DNA from: Lamellibrachia satsuma
Lineage: Eukaryota > Annelida > Polychaeta > Sabellida > Siboglinidae
Reading direction: 5' to 3'
NCBI GenBank assembly: GCA_033239005.1
Contig: BSQZ01000053.1
Coordinates: 2,648,501 to 2,712,500 of the forward strand
Length of the DNA: 64,000 nt
Shown: one piece after another, positions 1-64,000 of the stretch
How positions within the stretch are numbered: the first letter of the stretch is position 1
Layout of the letters: each line of letters begins with the position of its first letter
The notes under the pieces: model-generated
Told to the model about the DNA's origin: nothing
What the model saw: the letters and a program-made list of their open reading frames with translations, nothing else
The model's database searches: none
Made by a program: the position numbers and the translations under genes

Positions 1-345
1 AATCGACATTGAAAAACTATCTTATATTCGTTTAGCGTGTACAATTACAAGTAGCTGGAATTACACATACACTTCTGGAAGTATTATTGTGTCAAAATAA
101 CTGTAAAATGTCACTAATCTGCTCTTACACAAACTTATTTGTAACTTCTGGTTATCTTCGGGACTTCGCTTCTCGCTAATTGAAGTGCCTATGCGCATTA
201 GACCACTTCCGGCTCGTATCGCAACACGGAAACGAAGCGAGAACACCTGACAAGTGTTTTGATAAAACAACTCGACGGAATTCGTTAATATTATTGTTGG
301 GAAAGTTGCGCTGGAGTATTATCAATTAATGGTAGGTAACGCAAC
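1..345 (+). promoter_or_regulatory. Putative 5' flank/5' UTR of the FGD-like gene
   Basis: This precedes the proposed start codon. No clear TATA box or CpG island is visible. A short upstream ORF starts at ATG 329 and stops at TAG 374-376, overlapping the proposed start in another frame. The promoter position is inferred only from the exon 1 call. Confidence 0.3.
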
Positions 346-45554
<45,209 letters not shown>

Positions 45555-45822
45555 TGTCAAAGCTGGTGTTTCTACCTACTGAGATTATGAAGAAACTGAT
45601 GTATATTTGTGTGTCAGGACAGTATTGTCGACCAATCTGTCTATGCAGGCTCTTTAATAGAATCAGTGTTAATTTCAGTAACACTCATAATATATTAAGC
45701 TAATAATACATCATATATACAGTGTATATATAGTTTTATAATATATAATATTCATGCATTACATAAACACTCATGTACATGCATAAATACATATTGTGTA
45801 TGCTATTCTGTGCATAATACCA

Positions 45823-45828
45823 ATTAAA
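45823..45828 (+). terminator. Candidate poly(A) signal ATTAAA of the FGD-like gene
   Basis: ATTAAA lies 269 nt after the stop at 45554, the nearest common poly(A)-signal variant seen. No cDNA evidence is available. Confidence 0.35.
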
Positions 45829-46195
45829 ACTTGTAGCTTAGTCACTTGCTATTGTTCTACAAACTTTGTACAAAACTCAGTGTGTGTCAAATGCATATAG
45901 TTGGTGGTAGAGGTGAATTGTATATTGCAGCAATTTTACAGCTGTTTCGTTACGACCTCTGTCTCTGAGAAGGTCAGCATTGTAACCAACGGCATGTTTA
46001 GGGCCGCTTCTGCAGATCTCGGCAAGAGATCTATAGAGACACTTTGATGTGGAATTTTTGTATCCACAGTGTGCTTTACCTCTGTGCTTACTTAATGCAT
46101 ATAAAATATGTTTGTATCGGGTGAAGTTGGAATGTAGCATGACCTGTCAAATAGAACCTCTGTTTTATGACCATGGTAGCCATTGATATGGACCG

Positions 46196-46402
46196 TGTCT
46201 TACGCGGTAGTGTAGTGGTTAGAACGTCTCAATCGAGAGAACTCGGGTTCGAATCCTATTGCTGCCATTTCGAAACTTTTGCAGTTTTGTTCAGAGAAGT
46301 TGACGTGGCATTGGAATAAACAGGTCTGCCAGGGGGTGAAGTGTAAAGTGCTTTGAACAGTCCGAAGGACTTGATACCGCGCTATGTAAGAACATACCTT
46401 TA
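46196..46402 (+). mobile_element. tRNA-derived SINE, second family
   Basis: Head CGGTAGTGTAGTGGTTAGAA (box A type) and a perfect box B GGTTCGAATCC (46246-46256), then TGCTGCCA. The body ends AAGTGCTTTGAACAGTCCGA and TTGATACCGCGCTATGTAAG, a tail pattern typical of many animal SINEs. Its body differs from the SINE at 27316. Confidence 0.8.
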
Positions 46403-47436
46403 CCATAGTAGCAGTTGTGATCCGGGGGGCTTCTGCCAGGGGGCTTCTGCCTTCTGCCAGTTGTTTATTTTGAACCTCCTAAAATTAATCTCAGTCCTTT
46501 TTGCTTGCCAGAACAAATTGGGGAACACCCCAATGTACTTCTCTATGTAAGAATATAAACAGACTCGATAAATTCTGGACCCACCACTGTAGCAGTTGTA
46601 GATCAAATATCTAATCGTTTTCAACGTGAAATCATGTTATGTAATAAAAACTATATATAACCTGCCCAAAGTGTGTTTTAATGGACCATTTGATTTGTTA
46701 ATCTAATTTGACTATTACCTGTATTTGAATATCGAACTTGCCTTTCAGCATGTAATGTAAATATGATATTCGAGGCAAAACATTAAAATTAAACAGATCA
46801 TGGTCCAATTATTATAGAAGAATTTCAATTAAATACAATTGGACGGTCATGATGTTAGAAGAATATATATATATATATATCGTTTATGCTATGTACCTCT
46901 AACTACTGTAAATATGGGGTTATATTTCCATTGGTCTCGACCTTATACAGTGTACAGACGTTTTACTTGGGACTTTGTAGAGATCTTGTGTTCAACATGA
47001 CACATATTAACATGATTAATGTAACGGTTAAGTCGTGTATGTTTGACAGTAATATTGTAAGCTGAAGAAACTACATCAGTTGGTAGTATTATTTCACCTG
47101 ACATTGTACAACTGTTGTGTTTTTGATGTTATGTACGTTTGAAAAATATGCCATTATATTACCATTGCCCAAACAGTTATAGGTCGTGGTATATATTTAT
47201 TGCACAAGAAAATAACGACTAAATGTCTATGGTATACAATGTCATATATGATGTACATTAGTATTATGTCTAAGTTGAAATAAATACATGAAAAAAATGC
47301 AAAAAGTTTCAGATCAAATTTTTTACAGTGCGTGCGTGCGTGCGTGCGTGCGTGTGTGCGACTAATGTTATCTTTGTACACTATTTGTATGTGTGCGCTA
47401 GCGCTATTGTTTCTATTATTATCAAATGTGTTTACG
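46403..47436. other. Intergenic: nothing recognised
   Basis: AT-rich, with a GTGC/GCGT run at 47330-47357 and a short AT run at 46865-46881. Confidence 0.5.
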
Positions 47437-47828
<392 letters not shown>

Positions 47829-47993
47829 TATATATTTGTATCATGTACATAAATTAGTTAGTTATATCCTGTACACAAGTCATGTGTACCAGTTGACATA
47901 CTGTGTACCCTATCTTATTGCGAGCTACAAACTCACAAATAAACATCGTGTTTGCGAGGGTGTGTGCGCGCGCATGTGTGTATTTGTGTGTGT

Positions 47994-48050
47994 GTATCAT
48001 TGTACAGTGTGTGTATCATTGTACAGTGTGTGTATCATTGTACAGTGTGC
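47994..48050. repeat. 19-bp tandem repeat, 3 copies
   Basis: TGTATCATTGTACAGTGTG repeated three times with no visible mismatch. Confidence 0.9.
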
Positions 48051-48660
48051 CCTTCTAGTGCTGACATGACTGACATAAGCAAGAACGCACGGTCGAGTGA
48101 ACACACTAGATATCATTCAGTGTTTGATCCAGTGGCACCCATCGCGGAGAAAAGCCTCGAAAAAGGGCATTTTATATTAAATGTTATTAAACAGGCCCTT
48201 CCTCTGAGTTTTTAAAAGGGGGTTCGAACGTAGACAATCAGCCGGAGATTTATGGAGTGATTTCTGTTAAATGTTACAGTCGAACAAAATTCTCCCAAAG
48301 AGGGGTCGTTTTACCCCCCCCCCGAGTTACGGTTAAACTATATATTATATATTATATTTTCCTTCTCTTTTGCATGTGAAACTGGTCATTCTCTCTCGCA
48401 GTTACATATCTCGGGGCTTGGTGAATTTCATTTAGCTACTGCGTGTGTACAATACGTATATTGTACATAAACATGTTATTTTTCTTGAAGAGCCGGTAAA
48501 CAATAATTTTGGTGTGTGAATTCGAATACATTATTCAGATGAGTAAATATTTAAGGTGAATTGTGTATCAGTAACGTTATTTCAATTAGCAAAATCCTGA
48601 TTTATCAACAAAGTAGCGAAACTGTACTGAGCATGTGACGTCACAATGCAACTCCACGTC

Positions 48661-49240
48661 ATATTTCGTACATCATGTATACTAGGCCATTTGCCAGTAC
48701 CTGATATTTGACAAGTTGGTATCGTAAGGATGTACTAAACCTAACAATATGTTTTATTAGCTACATGTCTGTCGAGCATGTAATTATATGATGGACCTCT
48801 GTAGGGGGTAGCTTAAGGTAAGTAATCAAGCCATGTTTTAGGTGACCCCTATGGTTAAAATGCGGGCCTTTATTTAGGCAGTATAGCGTAATCATGATAT
48901 ATTTTTAGCACATACATGAACACATTTTGCATCAAGTCAAAGGTTTCGAAGAGGACCATTTATTTCTAAGCTCATCAGTTCAACACGAATTAACAGCTAG
49001 CCTATAACGGTTAATATGAACGTATTACTTGTCTTTATGAGCCAAGACCTGAATTTTGACCAGTTGGTACCAGGACGAAGGAAACTTACCAATGGTCTTT
49101 GGTCAGCTACATGTCTGTACAGCATGGAATAGTAGGGGGTAGCTTAGGGTACGTAATCAAGTCGTTTTGTTAGTGACCCCTAAGTTAAAATGTGGGCTTT
49201 TATTTTGACAGTAAAATCAAATATATCATGTACTTTGCTA
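48661..49240. repeat. Diverged direct duplication
   Basis: Blocks about 48661-48915 and 49020-49240 share GCTACATGTCTGT, TAGGGGGTAGCTTA, GTAATCAAG, GTGACCCCTA and GTTAAAATG in order. The copies are clearly diverged. Non-coding. Confidence 0.7.
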
Positions 49241-49554
49241 TCTCTATGAACTTAACAAACTTGTTTCAGTATGTAGTTTCTGTAGTTATTTGTAATGCAT
49301 GTCTGTCATTAATAAATGATATAATATAAACATTAAATGTGTTGCTTGATCATTATTTACTTACAACTATGGCTACAACGCGGCTTTCTTATAAGTATGA
49401 GCATGTTGTAGTAAAAAGGTATCTCATAATCAAGCAAACTATGCCAAGTGCATTAATTAGATATCTTAGATGGGCAACTGATCACTGTCCACAAATTCAA
49501 ACTTCATCATCTGAACTTTTCTGCTGCTGCTGTTCATCCTTCTTAGTTCTCACA
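49241..49554. other. Intergenic, nothing recognised
   Basis: AT-rich spacer. Confidence 0.5.
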
Positions 49555-50610
49555 TTAGAATAATCCTTGAGACAACACAACTCTGTGTATTCGAGTCCAT
49601 TCACAAGGCACTCGCAGTGTGGAGCCTGACAAACACACATGCATTTCCATGAAAGTATGTCCACCCCTGGAGCTGGGGATCCAGTCATCCAGTTAATGGC
49701 GAGTTTGCCACTGAGCTCCCACCAATAACCACGTGAGGGCACTTGTCTAGACTCCGATGTCATACTCCAGATTGATAGTTGGCTCTGAGGCATGTGGAGA
49801 CAGTCCTTACAAGGGGGAGTTGGCCAGGCTCCACACCCCTTTCTTGGCTCGGAAAAGTTGGTAGCGTAGCTCATTGACATCACAAGTTGATGCTCTTGCT
49901 GAGCCCAAGATCGTTTCATGGAATGTTGTATTCTGAAGGAGCAGTTGAGCCGCATATGTTCCTTGTGCACCAGCTACACACATTTTCTTGATATCAAGTT
50001 TCTTGTCCTGACTATTGTGCCATCTATATATTAATACGCTAACTTTGGGGTAGTCTGGCAGTATCTCCTCCCAGGCGCCGACATCCACTCGCCTCTTTCT
50101 ACGTTCCTTCGCCCCCTTGCACCAGTGCCGTCTCATCTACCCATTGGTAATGTATTAAAAAAGACAACGGTAGTTATTTATAGTTATTTACTACAATGTT
50201 TACTTCCTGGCGGACAAAGATGGATACAGTAGCAGTAGAGGCCGAATTGAGTGTGAGCCACTCTCAAGGTGATGTAACCGTGACTCCACCAGCAATGTAT
50301 TAAAGGGAAGCAAAATGTTGTTTTTGGGGGCAATGCACATAAAAGAGTTAATAAACAGTAACCATTTCCAACTACACTAAAACATTTTCACGCCATTTGT
50401 TTACTAGGAAAACGTTGTTGAATTTGTCAACTCTTGTACATAAATGTTACAGTCAATACGAGCTTGAACAGCTATGCTAAGCATCAACACGTCTGTGCCA
50501 TCTGCGACAATTATGATTGAGTCATAATCTGCAGCGGCATGCTTTGCATACAACAACATGCGAGTGTCTGCCTCGTCTAGTACCTTCAGCTCGTTCACCT
50601 CATCCAGCCT
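49555..50610 (-). pseudogene. Broken copy of a multi-copy ORF family (EADTRM motif)
   Basis: Three - strand pieces in order: 50610-50404 (VLDEADTRMLLYAKHAAA, IIIVADGTDVLMLSI), 50136-49807 (CDVNELRYQLFRAKKG) and 49970-49555 (PPCKDCLHMP, KLAINWMTGSPAPG, APHCECLVNGLEYTELC). The last two lie in different frames with a shift near 49825, and the middle of the protein between the first two pieces is missing. I recall this protein type as frequent in marine invertebrate genomes, often as repeats; its function is unknown to me. A GCGT microsatellite abuts its 5' side. Confidence 0.65.
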
Positions 50611-52234
50611 TTCTGCTATGAGCGCGCGTGCGCGCGTGCGTGCGTTCGTGCGTGCGTGTGTGTGTGTGTGTGGCACTGAATTCTTGGAATGCGGTCATGA
50701 AACTGTTTAATCGTTCCTGTCTCCAGTCTCTATCTCTGTGCTATTTGCTAACTGTGTCTGGTTTGAGGTTGAACCCCTGGGTTAATCCTGTCTGTGTATC
50801 CTTCTTGACTGTCTCCTCTACGAAGACACAGCAGCCAATGTCCCTCCCTAGATATTCTGATCAATGCCCACAGGAGCTCTACAAGGTCAACATAACACAC
50901 CCAGAAAGCTGTGGCGAAGCAGGGCCAGATACCCAGTGAATCGTCCTCTTATTCTTAGGGGCACTTGAGCCCATTCGCACTGTTCGCATCATAGCAGCCA
51001 TGCGAGCCGCTTACCACAATTCACAGTCACCCTTTTAAATAAGTTGCAGAGAACGTTTTAGACTATTCGAGTTGTACCTCCAGAACGCTGCAGTGTTGTG
51101 GAGGACGTAGTAATCTTGACTGAGAGCCCCTTCAAAACCCTATTTTCACATACATAAGTAACAATAAGTGAAATTGTGGGGAAGTGGTTAAACATATACG
51201 TGTCAAAAAAGCAATACCAGCAATAATTTTGAGTCAACAGTGAAGTTCCAAGCAGTTGTATGTTATATGGTTTATTGCCTCTTCAAGAATTCGCGCCAGT
51301 CCACAAAATAAAAATTGCTTATAGCGGGCTTAAGCTACCGAATTGAAATGTTTATCATACAGTGTTTAATCATAGTTTGGGCACCCCTAAACACTAGTAT
51401 CATTTTTGGTACCAATATTCCACCTTGCCCATGGATAATACTCTACAATCTGTGATCGCGTGAAATAGAGACATGATGTTGAATTTTCTCGAAAAAGCTG
51501 CCCTTTCAAACACGGTGCTTAGCATATTTTATTAATGTTATAATTCATTATTAATGTCGGTTTTGTCCAAGACAAGACTAAAGTGCTAAAAATACAATGA
51601 CACTGGAAATCATATTCGTTTGTCTTGGAACGGTGGCAAAAGTCATGGCATTCCGGTCGATCGTTTATGTGCGACCGTTAATTTTGGATGAATATAACTT
51701 AAACATTGGTATAAATATTCATATAATTGGTCATATGCTAGTGTGTAGCGAAAGGGCGCTCGTTGAAGATTGGACCGTTTGTCGATTCGGGTGTATTCGC
51801 TTAAGCAGCAAAGACTAGTTTACGTAAGTATTTTTGCTAATTATTTTACTGTATCAACTCTAACACTGTGTTCGCGTTTATTAATAACGAACGCGACTAT
51901 TATGCCTTGCTCGGGGCGATTCCCTAACGCAATGATGTCCCAGTGCGAGGGAATGTTCTTGCACGGCTGCACAAGTTCGGATTATAAACCACGGTGAATC
52001 ATATGAGCGACAGGTTTCGCTATACAAGAAACTTGGCGGTTTTGTGGACTACTTCTGTCCGCTAACCTGCACCAATGGGTCGACGCCGAGGTGATAGTGA
52101 TGGCGATATTCTCCACTTTAACCGTGGCAAAAACTGCGTCAAGAGTTACCTATAGGGAAGACTGGCCAAAACTATCAGAAGTCACGTTGCATTCCCAACT
52201 GCCGTATCTAACTCAGAAAGGGCCCAATAGCAGT
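50611..52234. other. Intergenic, 3' side of both genes
   Basis: GT/GC-rich repeat at 50627-50665, then unique sequence. No coding region supported. A - strand AATAAA (TTTATT at 51878-51883) could serve the GPCR gene, about 350 nt past its stop. Confidence 0.45.
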
Positions 52235-59550
<7,316 letters not shown>

Positions 59551-61764
59551 AGCTCCGTATATGGTTTGTTTCTTTACTTATCGAATGTGAATCAAATGAC
59601 AAAATGTGCCATCATCGTATTTCGATCTCTTCACAAACATCGCTATGTGTGTGGAATACCTGTAGGTGAAATTGTTTCAAGCACTGAATATAGTCAAAAA
59701 AGTTTGCCTTGAGAGAGTAACCTGCCGTGGCTATATAAATTGTTCTTCTTGGCATTTATATAAAATCCAAGGGGCATCACTTTAATTATGTAGGATATTT
59801 TGTTGTTCCTCCATTTCCCGCATTTTTGGCGTAAAGTGTGCAGTTCACCTGTAATTCTGTATCAAATTCTTTGCATTTCTGCTACTTTCCTGGTGTTGGT
59901 TTCGTATATATATATAAATGTGATGTCGTTCCAGCTCTGACAGTCATGATTTGCCGGTTTTTAGTTTTCTCTTTGCAGAAACTTTGCAAAAATGCCATTT
60001 CATTATACTAGAGTTCCAGAAACAGTTTGTCAGCCGAGTGAGCACCCAACTCACCTTAGTGCAGATTTTCATACACTGTTAATTGGCAGAATATACTTGT
60101 TTCATGCAACGCCAACCTGCAATGTGATGAAAGCTCTGTGTTGGTGCGCACCGGTCAACCAGTGTTGCTTGCTCTTCAGTTGCTGGTGAAGCCGATTTCT
60201 GATTTCTGAAGGCCACCAGTTTTGCGCACAAACATCCGTATATGTTACGCACACGGTACGTCTTCCCTGGACTGGCAGCAGTGTCCAGATCTCCCGCTAT
60301 AACTGGGTTAAATGGTAGGAACATAACTACATCTTGGCCACCATTCCAGACGCGATCAGCATTGACAATATTCATGAGTCACAACGTTTGCAACCAGGAT
60401 TTGTATAATGCAATACAATGGCCCAATAGACGTCATAGCTTTAATTGCTCGGCCGTGCCACTAATTACGCGTTAGAAATCTGGCAAGTCGGGTCGGTGAA
60501 GTACTGATTGGACAATCGGTCGAGTCACAAGCCGAGTTCTATGACAAGCGGAATTCTACGCGTGCTGGCTCAGTACTTCAGCTGATTGCGACAATGCGAG
60601 ACACTGCAGGTAAACAACTATGAGATTAATAGCGACCACAACGTTTGACGTCAGTCGACTTTATAGTAGCACTCGGTTTGCTATAAATGGATCGGGTATT
60701 GATCGGAATATGGATCCGGGAATCAAGACAGTGCGTGGGAAATACACGTATTGTATTGCAACTAATGCCACGTGCGCAGACTGTGTGCTTTCCTTGATAC
60801 GTGACATAAGTTACCTTTTTGTTGTACACGGTGAGTGCGGAAACGAATATAAATAAACTTAGACGGTTTCAAGAAGGAACATCTCAAAACATGTGCCTCA
60901 ACATATATAAATACAGCCTATCATTCCATCAGGTTTCCTAAATTCGTTACACATTGTTTCATTGTAACACCTTCCACGACATGAGTAGCTGACACTGGAT
61001 ATGACTGAGAGAGGTCTCAACCTCCCATCGCCACCTATTTAGGGGGCCAACCTCCTATCTCTCACCTGTTTTTGGGGCCAAACTTTTTTAGAGTCCAACG
61101 CCTACCTCCCATCCAATTTTAGAGTTCGCCTCCCACATATTGTTGAAACCTACCTCCCACGAATTTGTAGGACCTCCACCGCCCAGGTCCTGTCACACCT
61201 TTCACATATAAACTACCATGGTGTCGCGTCGATTCATGAAACGTCACGGTTTTAACCAGCGTCGTAATGTGGAACGTGACTGTATCATTACAAGTCGTCA
61301 ATATCCAATAACGCCTTGCGGAAAGTTAATATTTGATCATCGTCCTGCAATAGGTATGTTATCGACACACGTTATCGATAAATACACACCATTTTTGGGT
61401 GACATCATATTGCATTCGTCATTTTGGCCCGCCTAACATCTTTATGTAGGTGCAAATATTGATTTCCTTGCCAAAACAGTAACAATGTAAAGTCGCGAGT
61501 GCCTATTTTGTCCAAAAAAATACACATTGAGATATTTCTTAGCTTCGTTCTACGGTGTCCTTGTGCGGATTACAATGGTTGATTGAAAGACTCGTATACG
61601 AAGTATAGTTCTAGCGTTAATGTCGCGGTGTACACCAGTCCTGGGGTGTCTGGCGCTTCGTTTATACACTCCTGCTCGCGACGCCCTCTGGCGAATGGCG
61701 TCCTGTAACATTCAGCGACTGGAGCCCACAATAGTGCTGCCGCCAGTCGGGAGCCACATCACAT
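59551..61764. other. 5' side of the GPCR gene: no gene recognised
   Basis: Presumably includes promoter and 5' UTR of the GPCR. 61010-61200 has a degenerate ~30-bp repeat around the word ACCTCCCA. ORFs (for example 60079-60375 on the - strand) show no motif. Confidence 0.4.
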
Positions 61765-61910
61765 CTTTAATAAGATTTGCCATCCCAGTCAAAGTCCAAG
61801 ATGGCAAGTGGACAAGGAAGCCATTGGCTTATCGAGAGTCGAACAATGTTCATCTACGTGTAACCCGCCCTCCTGAAATATGTGTCAACCTTGTTTTTAA
61901 ACATACCTAC
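61765..61910 (-). mobile_element. LINE 3'-end fragment
   Basis: The + strand reads AATAAGATTTGCCATCCCAG, then GGCAAGTGGACAAGGAAGCC, and ATGTGTCAACCTTG, nearly identical to the 3' part at 4030-4175. 5' truncated to about 145 bp. Confidence 0.9.
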
Positions 61911-62264
61911 TTTTACTTGGAACCTGGCAGGGAAAATTGTTCACGCCTGCGAACTCTCCAGGGACGTACTTCTCTCATAGGACTTTGGCTAGTCGCCACA
62001 ATACGTTGACCTACATATTTCGTCTAATTTGAGATATTCAAGTACAACATATCGGCCCTACTATACAGTTGGCAGAGTGCGTCCCGATTCACTTCATAAT
62101 TGCAGCCAATCACAGGCTGTTTTAGTGCGCTCTCTGAATTCCAGCCAATGAGAGGCTACAACACGCTACAACGAGACGTAAACTGGGTACTTGAAAACGT
62201 TCATAGTAAATTAGTAGATAGGCTTGCAGTGAGAGATTAACAGCAGCCATCGTATATAACAATG

Positions 62265-62324
<60 letters not shown>

Positions 62325-62637
62325 TCTACCTGACTTGATGACTGGAGTCGTAGGGGCTGACTCGATTCGGACTCGAGTCGCACATTTTCATGACTTAGAC
62401 AACAACTTGACGTGGAATTCAGAGAGATGATTAGATATTTACTTGGATTTGGAGGTAATAGACTTGAGCCGTGACTTGACTTGCCAGTTTGTGACTTGCC
62501 AACAAGTCTGGTGGCTCGAAACGTGCGCAAAACGAGACCATGTTGTTATAATGTTTGAATTAAAAAAATTACTCGTGAGTTGTGACTTGACCTGACTTGC
62601 GCGTCAACGACGTAATATTTTACTTGCCAGTCTGTGT
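61911..62637. other. Unique sequence with a CGTG microsatellite
   Basis: A GTGC tetranucleotide run lies at 62264-62326. 62330-62630 is rich in GACTTG/ACTCG words but non-coding. Confidence 0.55.
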
Positions 62638-63050
<413 letters not shown>

Positions 63051-63052
<2 letters not shown>

Positions 63053-64000
63053 TCGTGTGCGCATATATCGCTATCAAGTTTTTGAAAACATCTCCAAACC
63101 TCCTGCACATTTAAGACGAAAGCGTAACGTGTGCGTCATATCATGCTTCTTAGATTTTGTTAAAACAATATATTAAACTTAATGCTGTATGTATGTATTT
63201 ATAATGTAAATAATATTGCATCCTGCCAACTGTTAAACGGAAAACTCAACCGAACTGCGATATTCCTACAACGTATCTGGACACCGCCTATACACACGGT
63301 AATATATGTAAATGTCGTGATATATATTTATTGAGATTTGTGTAGTAATGTATGCTTAACAAGGTCAAGGTTAAGTCCACCATTTGATATTTAATTAACC
63401 ATTATAACGTACCAATCATTGGTGATAAATTCACTGGTCTGTAATTATCTGACTTAATTCTTGAACATTTAAAAAATAATATATGAAATATGCACCACTC
63501 CTTCTTTTAATGACAAGTTGAACACTTTTGCAAGAGGTACGCTAATGTGTTCTCATGTTTCCATTAGTAGTCTTGGGGGAATTGCATCCGCTATTGGTTA
63601 TCAAGCTGGTGTGGCTATCATTTGCACGGTAATAGTACTAGGCAGGTAACACTCGATGCCCATTTCAAAATCTACCTATTCCAATTGTGCTGTGTTGCAC
63701 GTCTTGACAAAGTGTCAACAATTGTCTTACGTTTACGTCCATAACGCCTGAATTGCCCATCTAGTATAATATGCATTGTGTTTAAAGTATTTTAATTCTT
63801 ACAGATGTAACAATTAGGAATAAAGCAATGATAATGCTCGCATAGTTAACTGCCTCTATTATGTTGTGTCGGATATATGTTGTGGCACATTTAAGACTGA
63901 TTCTGGGAATAACTAAATTATGTGTTCCTTGTGTGTGGCGTTGATGAATTTCAAAATTGTGCATGTAAAGGACGTGGTTGCAATATTCCGGCAGATCATA
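63051..64000. other. Terminal sequence: nothing recognised
   Basis: AT-rich, no gene or repeat family recognised. Confidence 0.45.

Overview
This is a window of animal nuclear DNA. It has interrupted genes with GT-AG introns, CR1/Jockey-type LINE fragments, tRNA-derived SINEs, DNA-transposon MITEs and long AT and AC microsatellites. It is AT-rich overall. The protein families and repeat types suggest a marine invertebrate, possibly a lophotrochozoan, but nothing in the window fixes the species.

Two protein-coding genes can be assembled exon by exon. On the + strand, a FYVE, RhoGEF and PH domain (FGD1-4-like) gene runs from an ATG at 346 to a stop at 45554. It has 21 coding exons whose phases all match and sum to 1294 codons. 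Its product has a proline-rich N-terminal half, then DH, PH, FYVE and a second PH domain. Several short exons (33232-33282, 34019-34077, 36649-36741) and the true last exon (45461-45554, in a frame other than the longest ORF) show up only when splice phase and domain content are followed. On the - strand, a class A GPCR gene runs from an ATG at 59550 to a stop at 52235. Its 7 coding exons give 810 codons, with all seven membrane segments, an unusually long third intracellular loop and an acidic tail. The two genes converge. Nothing in the sequence shows that they work together, although FGD proteins activate Cdc42-type GTPases and GPCRs can act upstream of such pathways.

Layout: 1-345 is the putative 5' flank of the FGD gene. 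467-17689 is its very large first intron, with an RT-bearing LINE fragment (4023-5257), a segmental duplication (10285-12622 and 13524-16762) and a hAT-type MITE with a diagnostic empty site in the other copy. 17690-45554 holds the remaining exons, with repeats in the introns. 45555-52234 lies between the genes and holds a tRNA-derived SINE, huge AT tracts, a local duplication and a decayed multi-copy ORF on the - strand. 52235-59550 is the GPCR gene. 59551-64000 is its 5' side, with another LINE fragment and a very long AC microsatellite.

The most unusual signal is that splice junctions are repeatedly caught up in local duplications. The donor of GPCR exon 6 is amplified into a 32-bp minisatellite of about 17 units. 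The donor of FGD exon 11 heads a tandem triplication. The acceptor of FGD exon 6 has two upstream copies. The donor of GPCR exon 1 has a second copy about 1.2 kb away. All calls rest on reading the sequence; no searches or alignments were run.
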